Origin: Pseudovibrio sp. Alg231-02
GTDB taxonomy: Bacteria > Pseudomonadota > Alphaproteobacteria > Rhizobiales > Stappiaceae
Direction of reading: 5' to 3'
Length of the DNA stretch: 45,543 nt
NCBI RefSeq assembly: GCF_900143565.1
Contig: NZ_FREX01000013.1
Span: 42,472 to 88,014, forward strand
Below are positions 6,979 to 16,002 of this stretch, in pieces; the first letter of the stretch is position 1, and every line of letters starts with the position of its first letter. A model generated the notes under the pieces. The model did not search any database, had not been told where the DNA came from, and saw only the letters and a list, made by a program, of their open reading frames with translations. The position numbers and the translations under genes were made by a program.

Positions 6979-9423
6979 ATGAAAGAATTGCCAAAAACGG
7001 CGAAGGCTGTGATCGTAGGTGGCGGCATTGTCGGGTGCTCGACCGCTTGTCACCTTGCAAAACTGGGCTGGGATGTTGTTTTGCTCGAACGTAAAAAACT
7101 AACGTCCGGCACAACTTTTCATGCTGCCGGACTGGTTGGGCAGTTGCGTTCAAATGCCAATATCACTCAACTCCTTGGGTATTCCGTTGATCTTTATAAG
7201 CGCCTTGAAGAGGAGACCGGACAGGCAACTGGTTGGAAGATGAATGGCGGTCTTCGCCTTGCCTGTAATCATGAAAGATGGACTGAGGTGCAACGTCAGG
7301 CAACGACTGCGCATTCCTTTGGTTTAGATATGCAGCTTCTGACACCTAAAGAAGCTCAGGATCTCTGGCCTTTGATGCAAGTCGATGATGTTATTGGCGC
7401 GGCTTATCTGCCAAGTGACGGCCAGGCAAATCCTTCGGATATAACATTGTCTCTTGCCAAGGGGGCTCGCTTGGCAGGGGCACAGATTTTTGAAGACACG
7501 AAAGTGCTGCGTGTTGATGTCGACAAAGGGGTAATCAGAGGCGTTGAAACCAGCCGAGGCCGGATTGACTGCGCTGTTGTCGTTGCCTGCTGCGGGCAAT
7601 GGACGCGAGACTTTGCAAAGCATGTTGGTGTGAATGTGCCTTTGGTACCAATGCAGCATCAGTACATGGTCACCGAGCCGATACCTGGGGTGCCCAGAGA
7701 TTTGCCAACGCTTCGAGATCCGGACCGACTGACCTATTACAAGGAGGAGGTCGGCGGCCTTGTTATGGGCGGCTATGAAGCCAATCCCCTTTCCTGGGCC
7801 GAGGATGGCATTCCAAAAGACTTCCACTACACTTTGCTCGACAGCGACTTTGGGCATTTTGAACCATTGATGGAGCTTTCTCTTGGCCGAGTTCCAGCCT
7901 TGGAGACTGCAGGTATCAAAGAACTCATCAACGGACCAGAGAGCTTTACACCGGATGGCAATTTCATCATGGGTGAAGCACCTGAACTCAAAAACTTTTA
8001 CGTCAATGCAGGCTTTAATGCGTTTGGCATCGCCGCTGGCGGTGGCGCTGGAATGGCACTGGCAGAATGGATCGCAAAAGGCGAACCACCCTTCGATCTG
8101 TGGCCTGTCGACATTCGTCGTTTTGGACGTCCGCACTTTGATAGTGACTGGATACGCACACGGACAAAAGAAGCCTATGCCAAACACTACACAATGGCTT
8201 GGCCGAGTGAGGAGCATGAAAGCGGCCGTCCCTGTCGCAAATCACCGCTCTATGAGTTTTTGAAAGCAGATGGCGCGGTGTTTGGCGAAAAACTGGGATG
8301 GGAACGCGCCAACTGGTATGCAGATACTCAAAATGGAGAAGCACAAAAAGACATCTATACGTTTGCGAGGCCCAATTGGCACGAACCTGTTGGCCGCGAA
8401 CATAATGCAGCCCGCTCCTCTGCGGTGCTCTTCGACCAGACATCCTTTGCGAAATTTATACTCAAGGGACCTGATGCAGTCGATGCACTCAGCTGGATTG
8501 CGGCAAATGACGTAGATAAGCCGATCGACTCACTGATCTACACGCAAATGCTCAACGATCATGGCGGTATTGAATGCGATCTTACCTGCGTGCGAATGGC
8601 AGAAGATGAGTACTACATTGTCACGGGAACTGGTTTTGCCACCCATGATTTCGATTGGATTTCCCGCAATATTCCAGAGGGCATGAATGTTCAGCTGGTA
8701 GATGTCACATCAGCTTATGCGGTCCTTTCTCTTATGGGCCCCAACTCTCGCGAGATCTTGAAACGCGTAACCCGTGATGTCGTGAGTAATGATCATTTTC
8801 GGTTTGGCCAAGCTCACAAGATCGGTATTGCAGGCTGTCCTGTTCATGCGCTTCGAGTGACCTATGTTGGCGAGCTGGGCTGGGAACTGCATTTACCCGT
8901 TGAGTACGCAACAACCGTCTACACTGCGCTTCATGAAGCAGGACAGGAGTTTGGCCTGCGTAATGCTGGATACAGAGCTATTGAAACGTTGCGTTTGGAG
9001 AAAGGATACAGGGCCTGGGGAAGCGACATAGGCCCCGATCATACACCAGAAGAAGCTGGCCTTGGCTGGGCAGTGAAACTGAAGAAGAACATAGCCTTCA
9101 AAGGCCGTGGTGCCATTGAAGAACAACGAACACACGGTGTCAAAAAGATGCTGGCGACCTTTGTAACTGATGGCGACATCATATTGTCAGGCCGAGAAAC
9201 GATTTATCGCGACGGTGTAAGGGTCGGCTGGCTATCATCCGGCGGCTTTGGTCATACCTTGCAAAAATCCATCGGCTTGGGATATGTCCGCAATACTGAT
9301 GGTGTCGATCGTGAGTTCGTTCTTGGTGGTAAATATGAGCTGGAAGTTGCAACAGAACGTGTACCCTGTGACGTGCACTTAGCACCTCTGTATGATCCTA
9401 AGATGATACGCGTGAAAGCGTGA
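6979..9423 (+). CDS. Dimethylglycine/sarcosine dehydrogenase-like flavoprotein with GcvT domain (copy 1)
   Basis: An 814-residue two-part enzyme. Residues 10 to about 370 are a DAO-type FAD domain with VIVGGGIVG at 11-19 and SGTTFHAAG, where His48 matches the histidine that carries covalent FAD in dimethylglycine and sarcosine dehydrogenases. A linker domain follows, then GcvT N- and C-terminal domains (about 430-805, with VGELGWELHLP) that bind tetrahydrofolate. The family oxidises an N-methyl group and passes the C1 unit to tetrahydrofolate. The start is 7 bp after the kinase stop, so it belongs to the 2007-9423 operon. Dimethylglycine versus sarcosine specificity cannot be decided by reading. 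A second, divergent homologue lies at 23379. Confidence 0.88.
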   Translation: MKELPKTAKAVIVGGGIVGCSTACHLAKLGWDVVLLERKKLTSGTTFHAAGLVGQLRSNANITQLLGYSVDLYKRLEEETGQATGWKMNGGLRLACNHERWTEVQRQATTAHSFGLDMQLLTPKEAQDLWPLMQVDDVIGAAYLPSDGQANPSDITLSLAKGARLAGAQIFEDTKVLRVDVDKGVIRGVETSRGRIDCAVVVACCGQWTRDFAKHVGVNVPLVPMQHQYMVTEPIPGVPRDLPTLRDPDRLTYYKEEVGGLVMGGYEANPLSWAEDGIPKDFHYTLLDSDFGHFEPLMELSLGRVPALETAGIKELINGPESFTPDGNFIMGEAPELKNFYVNAGFNAFGIAAGGGAGMALAEWIAKGEPPFDLWPVDIRRFGRPHFDSDWIRTRTKEAYAKHYTMAWPSEEHESGRPCRKSPLYEFLKADGAVFGEKLGWERANWYADTQNGEAQKDIYTFARPNWHEPVGREHNAARSSAVLFDQTSFAKFILKGPDAVDALSWIAANDVDKPIDSLIYTQMLNDHGGIECDLTCVRMAEDEYYIVTGTGFATHDFDWISRNIPEGMNVQLVDVTSAYAVLSLMGPNSREILKRVTRDVVSNDHFRFGQAHKIGIAGCPVHALRVTYVGELGWELHLPVEYATTVYTALHEAGQEFGLRNAGYRAIETLRLEKGYRAWGSDIGPDHTPEEAGLGWAVKLKKNIAFKGRGAIEEQRTHGVKKMLATFVTDGDIILSGRETIYRDGVRVGWLSSGGFGHTLQKSIGLGYVRNTDGVDREFVLGGKYELEVATERVPCDVHLAPLYDPKMIRVKA

Positions 9424-9549
9424 TCCGGCTGCGGTTCTAAAGTTTATGACAGGATTCAATAGCGGGCTTCACAATAATACTGGTTTACAGAGAAACGTGG
9501 AGCTGACAAAACTTGGAGATAGGTTCAAACTGCATACTTCATTGAGGCC

Positions 9550-9807
9550 ATGATTTACATCTTCATCATTTTTGGGGCCGCATTCGGATTGATCGCTGTT
9601 CCTCTAGGGTTTTTCATCGGCCTTCAGGTTTCGCCAATACTTGCGAATATTCTTCTGTTCCCCTTCATTACGGCCAGTTGGCTGCTGGATGTGCCTCTTG
9701 GAGAAATGTCTGGCCTGCTGCGTATCTGCCTCACAGTTCTGTCTTCAGTTGTCTGGGCAGGATTGTTTGGCTTTGTTGGTTCACTGCTCAAGAAGAAGCC
9801 TTCTTAA
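9550..9807 (+). CDS. Small hydrophobic membrane protein, unknown function
   Basis: An 85-residue protein dominated by hydrophobic segments at about 3-25, 28-48 and 58-78, ending in a basic tail (LLKKKPS). This topology suggests two or three membrane helices. The stop codon overlaps the stop of the convergent GlxA-type regulator by 4 bp. The ribosome site is weak (GAGG only 2 bp before the ATG), so the start is uncertain. I do not recognise the family. It could be cotranscribed with the dehydrogenase operon, 126 bp upstream, but no linking evidence is visible. Confidence 0.55.
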   Translation: MIYIFIIFGAAFGLIAVPLGFFIGLQVSPILANILLFPFITASWLLDVPLGEMSGLLRICLTVLSSVVWAGLFGFVGSLLKKKPS

Positions 9808-10799
9808 GCGGTTAAGGAATTACGATATGCGCTAGCTGTCATGCCAGTGTGTTTTTGGAAGACCTTGTTAAAGTGGGATGCATCAAAAAAACCGGATCGG
9901 ATGGCAACATCTGTGATGGTTGCCTCTGTTTCTCCCAGTAAGCGTTTGGCTTCTTCTACTCGTATATGACTGAGCGCTTCGGCTGGGGATTTATCAAGGT
10001 CAGACTTAAACTTCATTTCAAGACTGCGCCGTCCAACGCCCAACATCTTACAAAGCTGCTCTATGCTGCGCAGATTTTCCGTTTCCTGCTGCATCATCAG
10101 CACTGCCCTTTGGACCAGATTATCTTTGGCTTTGAGCGACGTTGGCAGGAACGGTTGGGCTTTGCTGTCATCTTGAGCTTCATCCACCATCAGAATATGA
10201 AGGCTCTTGCGGGCTTGCCGCAGGCCGACATGACGCTCAACCAGATGAGCTGCAACATGCACCGCACTTGTTCCGCCTGAACAGGAAATACGGTCCCGGT
10301 CCACCACAAAAATGCGATCAGAGACTGGCTCCAATCCATCAAATTGCTCAAGGAAGTCCGTCCGGTGGAACCAGCTCACACAGCATTTATAACCGTTCAT
10401 CAAACCGGCACGGTGCAGAATAAAGCTACCAGTACACAAGCCGATCAAGGGCACGCCCTTCAACACAGCTGATTTCAAATAGTGCACATAGCGAAGATCA
10501 AGGCGTTCGATGTGATCGATCAGCCCTCCTACAACCACCAGGTAATCAAAATGAGCTGGATCGATCAAGTTGGTATCAGGATGGATGCGCACGCCGCAGC
10601 TGGCACGGATGGGCTCCATATCAGGCGCAATGACGCTCCAGCTGCATAGAATTGGCCTGCTGCTGTCTCCTTCATCGGCAGAAAGGCGCAGGACATCAAT
10701 AAAGCTGGCGAAGGCCGACAATGTGAACCGGTTGGCCAGAATGAAGCCAACATTGAGCGCTGGTCGGGGCTGCCGCTTGGTCCGTGTTGTGTTCTCCAC
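9804..10799 (-). CDS. GlxA/AraC-family regulator of betaine catabolism (copy 1)
   Basis: A protein of about 331 residues. The N-terminal half is a DJ-1/PfpI-like glutamine-amidotransferase fold ([50 protein letters not shown]). The C-terminal half is an AraC-type double helix-turn-helix ([42 protein letters not shown]). This is the architecture of GbdR, which activates betaine and dimethylglycine genes in pseudomonads (family knowledge). I prefer the GTG at 10799, which has AGGAGG 5 bp upstream; an in-frame GTG at 10805 lies inside that ribosome site. It is divergent from soxB, so it probably controls the sox operon and itself (inference). A paralogue lies at 20939. Confidence 0.88.
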   Translation of the reverse strand: MENTTRTKRQPRPALNVGFILANRFTLSAFASFIDVLRLSADEGDSSRPILCSWSVIAPDMEPIRASCGVRIHPDTNLIDPAHFDYLVVVGGLIDHIERLDLRYVHYLKSAVLKGVPLIGLCTGSFILHRAGLMNGYKCCVSWFHRTDFLEQFDGLEPVSDRIFVVDRDRISCSGGTSAVHVAAHLVERHVGLRQARKSLHILMVDEAQDDSKAQPFLPTSLKAKDNLVQRAVLMMQQETENLRSIEQLCKMLGVGRRSLEMKFKSDLDKSPAEALSHIRVEEAKRLLGETEATITDVAIRSGFFDASHFNKVFQKHTGMTASAYRNSLTA

Positions 10800-10810
10800 C
10801 TGCACCTCCT

Positions 10811-10837
10811 GCGCAAAAATACCTCATAATATTCGCA
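10811..10837. promoter_or_regulatory. Candidate operator between regulator and soxB
   Basis: GCGCAAAAATACCTCATAAT at 10811-10830, followed by ATTCGCA, forms an imperfect dyad with outer arms TGCG...CGCA. The word AAAATACCTCATAA (10816-10829) is identical to 1821-1834 upstream of the ABC importer operon. It lies 61-87 bp before the soxB start, a plausible place for an AraC-type activator to bind. CATAAT could also serve as a -10 element, but no matching -35 was evident. Confidence 0.4.
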
Positions 10838-10897
10838 TGCGTACCATACACATTTTTACATAGCGGGCAATCTCTCTTGAATTCCAAGGAGGTAGCC

Positions 10898-12151
10898 TTG
10901 TCAAAATTTTCCGCAATGTCGCTCCTGAAAGGAGCGCTCACAGGCTATAAAAACGTTGAGCCGCAATGGCCTAACGCTGAGCTGAAAAGCGAATATGACG
11001 TCATTATCGTAGGTGCTGGTGGGCATGGCCTTGGGGCCGCCTACTATCTGGCAAAAGAACATGGCATCACCAATGTGGCGGTGATTGACAAGGGATGGCT
11101 TGGCGGCGGCAACACCGGCCGGAACACGACCATCATTCGCTCAAACTACCTTTATGATGAAAGTGCACGCCTTTATGACCATGCCGTCGACCTTTGGGAT
11201 GGTCTTAGTCAGGACCTGAACTACAACGTCATGTTCTCGCAGCGCGGTGTGATGATGTTGGCGCACAATGTTCATGATGTGCAGAGCTTCAAGCGTCACA
11301 TTCACTCCAATCGTTTGAACGGCGTTGATAATGTCTGGCTCACTCCTGAGCAGGCCAAAGAAAAGTGCCCGCCCCTCAACATCGCGGCCAATGCTCGTTA
11401 TCCGGTGATGGGAGCCGCGTTTCAGCAACGTGGCGGGACGGCACGGCATGACGCGGTGGCTTGGGGGTATGCACGCGCTGCGGCGGCAAGAGGTGTTGAT
11501 ATTATTCAGAACTGTCCGGTTCTTTCTATCGAACGAGGACCAGACGGATCTGTCACAGGCCTTCAAACTGCACGTGGTTTTGTGAAGGCTAAAAAGATCG
11601 CGGTCTCTGCAGCTGGCGGAACCTCTGTGGTGATGGATACTGCCGGTGTGCAACTTCCTCTTGAAAGCTATCCTCTTCAGGCGCTTGTGTCTGAACCTGT
11701 TAAGCCGATCTTTCCTCAAGTGGTGATGTCCAACAGTGTACACGCCTATATCAGCCAGTCTGACAAGGGCGAGCTGGTGATTGGTTCTGGAACAGATCAG
11801 TACGTTTCATACTCTCAACGCGGTGGCTTGCCGTTGATAGAGCATACGCTTGCTGCCATTTGCGAAGTGTTTCCGATTTTCCGCCGTATGCGCATGCTGC
11901 GCAAATGGGGCGGTGTGGTTGATGTGACGCCTGACCGTTCTCCAATCCTTGGAAAGACCCCTGTGCAAGGCCTCTACCTCAATTGTGGTTGGGGTACGGG
12001 CGGCTTCAAGGCAACGCCGGGCTCTGCGCATGTTTTTGCGCACACTATTGCACAAGATGAACCTCATCCTATCAACGCGCCGTTCACGCTCTCGCGTTTT
12101 GAAACAGGTCGCTTGATTGACGAAGCAGCTGCTGCTGCCGTGGCGCACTAA
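10898..12151 (+). CDS. soxB: Sarcosine oxidase, beta subunit
   Basis: A 417-residue FAD-dependent DAO-family subunit of heterotetrameric sarcosine oxidase, which converts sarcosine to glycine and passes the methyl carbon to tetrahydrofolate. It shows [19 protein letters not shown] for FAD binding, [19 protein letters not shown], and the C-terminal [20 protein letters not shown] and [12 protein letters not shown] motifs typical of SoxB. The start is a TTG at 10898 preceded by a near-perfect AAGGAGGT. This gives the usual family length, whereas the ATG at 10784 would add an improbable 38 residues. It is the first gene of the soxBDAG operon. Confidence 0.95.
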   Translation: MSKFSAMSLLKGALTGYKNVEPQWPNAELKSEYDVIIVGAGGHGLGAAYYLAKEHGITNVAVIDKGWLGGGNTGRNTTIIRSNYLYDESARLYDHAVDLWDGLSQDLNYNVMFSQRGVMMLAHNVHDVQSFKRHIHSNRLNGVDNVWLTPEQAKEKCPPLNIAANARYPVMGAAFQQRGGTARHDAVAWGYARAAAARGVDIIQNCPVLSIERGPDGSVTGLQTARGFVKAKKIAVSAAGGTSVVMDTAGVQLPLESYPLQALVSEPVKPIFPQVVMSNSVHAYISQSDKGELVIGSGTDQYVSYSQRGGLPLIEHTLAAICEVFPIFRRMRMLRKWGGVVDVTPDRSPILGKTPVQGLYLNCGWGTGGFKATPGSAHVFAHTIAQDEPHPINAPFTLSRFETGRLIDEAAAAAVAH

Positions 12152-12163
12152 GGAGGCGGCCTG

Positions 12164-12481
12164 ATGCTTTTAATCCACTGTCCTTATTGCAAGGAAAAGT
12201 TGCCTGAGCTGGAATTTGAATATGCCGGTCAAGCACATATTGCACGTCCGGATAACCCAGCTGAGCAAACAGATGCTGAATGGCGCGACTATCTGTTCAT
12301 TCGCTCCAATGTACGCGGTGATCATGCTGAGCAATGGCGACACTCACACGGGTGCGGGCGTTATTTCAACGCTCTGCGGAACACTGTGAGCGACAAATTC
12401 ATCGCCACCTATGAGATTGGACAGGCCTGCCCGACTAGCCACGCAGAAGGTGAAGAGAACAATGAACAACTGGAGAGTTGA
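12164..12481 (+). CDS. soxD: Sarcosine oxidase, delta subunit
   Basis: A 105-residue small subunit. It starts MLLIHCPYCKEK, and the CPYC pair together with the later HSHGCGRYF supplies the zinc ligands known for SoxD. Other conserved stretches are EWRDYLFIRSNVRGDHAEQW and FNALRNTVSDKFIATYEIG. Length is normal. It follows soxB by 12 bp with GGAGG just before the ATG, and its end overlaps the soxA start by 20 bp, which indicates coupled translation of the complex. Confidence 0.95.
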   Translation: MLLIHCPYCKEKLPELEFEYAGQAHIARPDNPAEQTDAEWRDYLFIRSNVRGDHAEQWRHSHGCGRYFNALRNTVSDKFIATYEIGQACPTSHAEGEENNEQLES

Positions 12482-15464
12482 CGGCAAAGGCCGCATCAAT
12501 CGCGACAAGCGTGTTCGCTTCACTTTTGATGGCGTTTCCTACCAAGGATATGAAGGCGATACGGTTGCCTCTGCCCTGCTTGCCAACGGCGTTCATCTGA
12601 TGGGGCGCTCGTTTAAATATCACCGTCCGCGTGGTCCTGTGACTGCCGGATCAGAAGAGCCAAACGCGTTGATTGGAACGTCCCGCTCTGGTGCAGGTCG
12701 CTTTGAACCGAACACCCGCGCTACCGTTCAGGAGCTTTACGAAGGGCTGACCACTGTTAGCCAGAACAAGTGGCCGAGCCTGAACTTTGATGTGGGAGCG
12801 GTGAACGACAAGCTCCACAAGCTGTTTGCAGCCGGGTTCTACTACAAGACCTTCATGTGGCCAAAGAGCTTCTGGGACAAGGTATATGAACCTGTTATCC
12901 GCGCGTCTGCAGGATTGGGCGTCTCCCCAACCGAACCGGATGCTGACACCTATGCCTCGCGTTATCTACATACAGAACTGCTGATTGTTGGTGCTGGGCC
13001 TTCAGGGCTTGCAGCTGCTTTAACGGCGGCTCGCAATGGAACTGATGTGGTTTTCGTCGATGAGAACCGGGAGCTTGGAGGCTCTCTGCTTTCGGAGGCT
13101 CCATCTGCCATTGATGGAAAGAGCACCGAGAGCTGGCTTGCCGAGACTATTGCTGAGCTTGAAGCCTGCGACAACGTTCGTATCATGACCCGTGCGACTG
13201 CTATTGGCTATTACCATGAGAACATGGTGGGCGTTGCTGAAAAGCTCACGGATCACATGGAAAACCCGCCTGTAAATGCTCCACGAGAACGGATGTGGCG
13301 TATTCGGGCGCAAGAGGTCATTCTTGCTCAAGGTGCACTTGAACGCCCGTTGGTGTTTGATGGCAATGATCGCCCCGGTGTGATGATGGCAGGTGCGGCG
13401 CAGACCTATCTCAACCGCTACGGCGTGAAGGTTGGTAATGCTGCTGTTGTGGTTACTTCCCACGATTCAGCCTGGTACGCCGCCTTTGACCTTGCTGATG
13501 CAGGTGTGAAAATCTCTGCGATTGTTGATGTGCGCACCACTGTGAATGACTACTTGAATTCGGAAGCCCAAAAACGCGGCATCTCGGCGAAGGTGGGCCA
13601 CAGTGTAACTTCAGTAAGCGGGACAAAGCGCGTCTCCGGAGTGAAAATCGGCAGAATTTCTGGCGAACAATACGTTACTGACATCATTTCCATCCCTTGC
13701 GATACAGTTTTGATGAGTGGTGGGTGGACCCCATCCCTTCACTTGTTCTCTCATACCAAAGGCAGTTTGCATTGGGATGAAGAGAATGAAGTCTTCTTGC
13801 CTGGTGAGCGGACCGAACGGTGCCATATCGCTGGTGGCGGGCGTGGGTTATGGAGCCAGCAGGCTGCTTTTGATGATGGTGTGCATGCAGCTCAGCAAGC
13901 TTTGACTTCATTGGGACAGAATGCGCCGGGTCTTTCCGTTGATGTTGATGGGGATCGGGCAGGCTCTGGTATTGTTATGGAAGAGCTGCCGAGCAACGAT
14001 GACAAGCTGGCACGCCGGGCTTTTGTTGATTTTCAGAACGATGTGACAGCCAAGGATATTCGCCTCGCTGTGCGCGAAGGTATGCTCTCCATTGAGCACG
14101 TAAAGCGCTTTACGACCAATGGCATGGCGACCGATCAGGGCAAGATGTCAAACATGAATGGTTTGAAGATCGCTGCTAATGAGCTTGGGCGCCCTACTCC
14201 CAAGGTTGGCCTGACTACATTCCGTCCGCCTTATACACCCACGACATTTGGAACGTTTGCCGGCTATCATAAGGACGAGCTGTTTGAGGTGACGCGCAAG
14301 ACCAACATTGACAATTGGGCGGAAGAGAACGGTGCTGTGTTTGAGCCTGTCTCCTTGTGGCGCCGTGCGTGGTATTACCCCAAGGCTGGTGAAGATATGC
14401 ACACGGCGGTGGCGCGGGAATGCAGAGAAACGCGCGCTTCTGTCGGCATGTTTGATGCCTCTACTCTCGGCAAGATAGAAGTTGTCGGGCCGGATGCTGC
14501 CGAGTTCATGAACCGGATGTATACCAATCCATGGACAAAGCTGGCATCTGGTCGGTGTCGCTATGGTCTGCTTCTGGGTGAAGATGGTTTCATTCGGGAT
14601 GATGGTGTTATCGGGCGGATCAGTGAAGACCGCTTCCATGTGACGACCACAACTGGTGGTGCAGCGCGTGTTTTGACCATGATGGAGCACTTTTTACAGA
14701 CCGAATGGCCTGATCTGGATGTGTGGCTCACATCTACGACCGAGCAATGGTCAACCATTGCGCTGAATGGGCCGAATGCTCGTAAGGTGCTGGAACCATT
14801 TGTAAAAGGTACAGATCTTTCTGCTGAAGCCTTCCCGCATATGGCGCTTCGTGAGTGCACTGTGGGTGGTTTTGAAGCGCGTCTCTTCCGCGTCAGCTTT
14901 ACTGGTGAATTGGGTTTTGAAGTGAACGTTCCATCTGAGCATGGGCGCGCGCTTTGGGAGATGCTTTATCAGGAAGGCAAGAAGCACGACATGTGTGTCT
15001 ATGGCACTGAAACTATGCATGTTTTGCGGGCAGAAAAAGGCTTTATCATTGTTGGGCAGGACACCGATGGCACTGTTACGCCAGCGGACGCGGGCCTGAC
15101 CTGGGCCATTGGCAAGAAGAAGCCAGACTTTGTCGGCAAGCGTTCTTTGACGCGGCCTGATATGCTGTTGCCGAACCGAAAGCAACTGGTTGGTCTTTTG
15201 ACGGAAGATCCAAGTGTTGTGCTGGAGGAAGGTGCGCAGATTGTTGAGGCTGGTGACACTGCTATCCCTGCTAAGATGTTGGGGCATGTGACGTCTTCCT
15301 ACTGGAGTGAAGCACTGGGGCGTTCCATTGCTATGGCTTTGATTGAAGGTGGTTTTGAGCGGAATGGCACCTCAATAGATATTCCAATGCCAGGTCAAAC
15401 CCATCGTGCAACTGTCAGCGGGACCGTGTTTTACGATCCTGATGGCGACCGAATTAAGATGTAA
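12462..15464 (+). CDS. soxA: Sarcosine oxidase, alpha subunit
   Basis: A 1000-residue large subunit. Residues about 10-100 are the ferredoxin-like N-terminal domain (VRFTFDGVSYQGYEGDTVAS..., SFKYHRPRG) that lacks iron-sulfur cysteines, as in other SoxA proteins. The central part is an NAD-binding flavoprotein domain (LLIVGAGPSGLAAALTAARNG, GSLLSEAPS). The C-terminal part (about 610-1000) is a GcvT-type folate-binding domain with RVSFTGELGFEVNVP and ETMHVLRAEKGFIIVGQDTDGT. I start at ATG 12462 (MNNWRVDGKGRI, the typical SoxA beginning). An in-frame ATG at 12411 adds 17 residues inside soxD. The subunit forms the tetrameric oxidase with SoxB, SoxD and SoxG. Confidence 0.95.
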   Translation: MNNWRVDGKGRINRDKRVRFTFDGVSYQGYEGDTVASALLANGVHLMGRSFKYHRPRGPVTAGSEEPNALIGTSRSGAGRFEPNTRATVQELYEGLTTVSQNKWPSLNFDVGAVNDKLHKLFAAGFYYKTFMWPKSFWDKVYEPVIRASAGLGVSPTEPDADTYASRYLHTELLIVGAGPSGLAAALTAARNGTDVVFVDENRELGGSLLSEAPSAIDGKSTESWLAETIAELEACDNVRIMTRATAIGYYHENMVGVAEKLTDHMENPPVNAPRERMWRIRAQEVILAQGALERPLVFDGNDRPGVMMAGAAQTYLNRYGVKVGNAAVVVTSHDSAWYAAFDLADAGVKISAIVDVRTTVNDYLNSEAQKRGISAKVGHSVTSVSGTKRVSGVKIGRISGEQYVTDIISIPCDTVLMSGGWTPSLHLFSHTKGSLHWDEENEVFLPGERTERCHIAGGGRGLWSQQAAFDDGVHAAQQALTSLGQNAPGLSVDVDGDRAGSGIVMEELPSNDDKLARRAFVDFQNDVTAKDIRLAVREGMLSIEHVKRFTTNGMATDQGKMSNMNGLKIAANELGRPTPKVGLTTFRPPYTPTTFGTFAGYHKDELFEVTRKTNIDNWAEENGAVFEPVSLWRRAWYYPKAGEDMHTAVARECRETRASVGMFDASTLGKIEVVGPDAAEFMNRMYTNPWTKLASGRCRYGLLLGEDGFIRDDGVIGRISEDRFHVTTTTGGAARVLTMMEHFLQTEWPDLDVWLTSTTEQWSTIALNGPNARKVLEPFVKGTDLSAEAFPHMALRECTVGGFEARLFRVSFTGELGFEVNVPSEHGRALWEMLYQEGKKHDMCVYGTETMHVLRAEKGFIIVGQDTDGTVTPADAGLTWAIGKKKPDFVGKRSLTRPDMLLPNRKQLVGLLTEDPSVVLEEGAQIVEAGDTAIPAKMLGHVTSSYWSEALGRSIAMALIEGGFERNGTSIDIPMPGQTHRATVSGTVFYDPDGDRIKM

Positions 15465-15477
15465 GGGAGTGGCACAC

Positions 15478-15990
15478 ATGGCTTTCAATAGTACAGTCGA
15501 AACACTGCCAGCAATGGGCCGTTTTAGTTTGCGTTGTAAGCGTGAAAACACCGTTGCTATGTCAAAAGCACTCGGTTTTGAGCTGCCCTCATCCATCAGC
15601 GAGAGCGCTCAGTCAGGCGGCATGACTGCCCTCAAATTAGGGCCGGATGAGTGGATGCTGACCTGCCCAATGGAGGCGCGTTCAGAAATCGAAAAATCGT
15701 TGGCAGCGATCTATCCGGACGCTGTTCATAGTCTGACTGACATTTCCAGTCGGGAAGTCAGTATCCGGATTTCAGGTCCTGAAGCTGAGGAGCTGCTCTC
15801 TACGTCCTGTCCACGAAACCTTGCGGAGCTGAAGAGTGGTCGTGGGGTGCGGACTATTTTTGACAGTGTGCAGGTGATCCTGACACGAGAAGAGCAGAAC
15901 CAGTTTCGGCTGGATGTTTGGCGATCGTTTGTGCCCCATGTGATGGGGTTGCTGAGGGTAGCTGTTGCGGAGTTTGAATGCGGCCTTTAG
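15478..15990 (+). CDS. soxG: Sarcosine oxidase, gamma subunit
   Basis: A 170-residue subunit. It contains GRFSLRCKREN near the start, KLGPDEWMLTCP, VHSLTDISSREVSIRISGPEAEELLSTSCP and the C-terminal DVWRSFVPHVMGLL motif characteristic of SoxG. The ATG at 15478 has AAGGGAG upstream and lies 13 bp after the soxA stop; an in-frame ATG at 15406 lies inside soxA and is not needed. It is the last gene of soxBDAG, and its stop codon sits in the loop of the operon terminator. Confidence 0.93.
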   Translation: MAFNSTVETLPAMGRFSLRCKRENTVAMSKALGFELPSSISESAQSGGMTALKLGPDEWMLTCPMEARSEIEKSLAAIYPDAVHSLTDISSREVSIRISGPEAEELLSTSCPRNLAELKSGRGVRTIFDSVQVILTREEQNQFRLDVWRSFVPHVMGLLRVAVAEFECGL

Positions 15991-16002
15991 GGCCGCATTT
16001 TT
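15977..16002 (+). terminator. Rho-independent terminator of the sox operon
   Basis: AATGCGGCC (15977-15985) pairs perfectly with GGCCGCATT (15991-15999) around a 5-base loop, followed by a T run. The soxG stop codon TAG (15988-15990) lies within the loop, so the last codons of soxG are part of the hairpin. Confidence 0.85.

Noticed and set aside
7324-8217. 297-codon frame antisense to DMGDH copy 1
   Set aside because: Shadow frame; the plus strand carries clear catalytic motifs.
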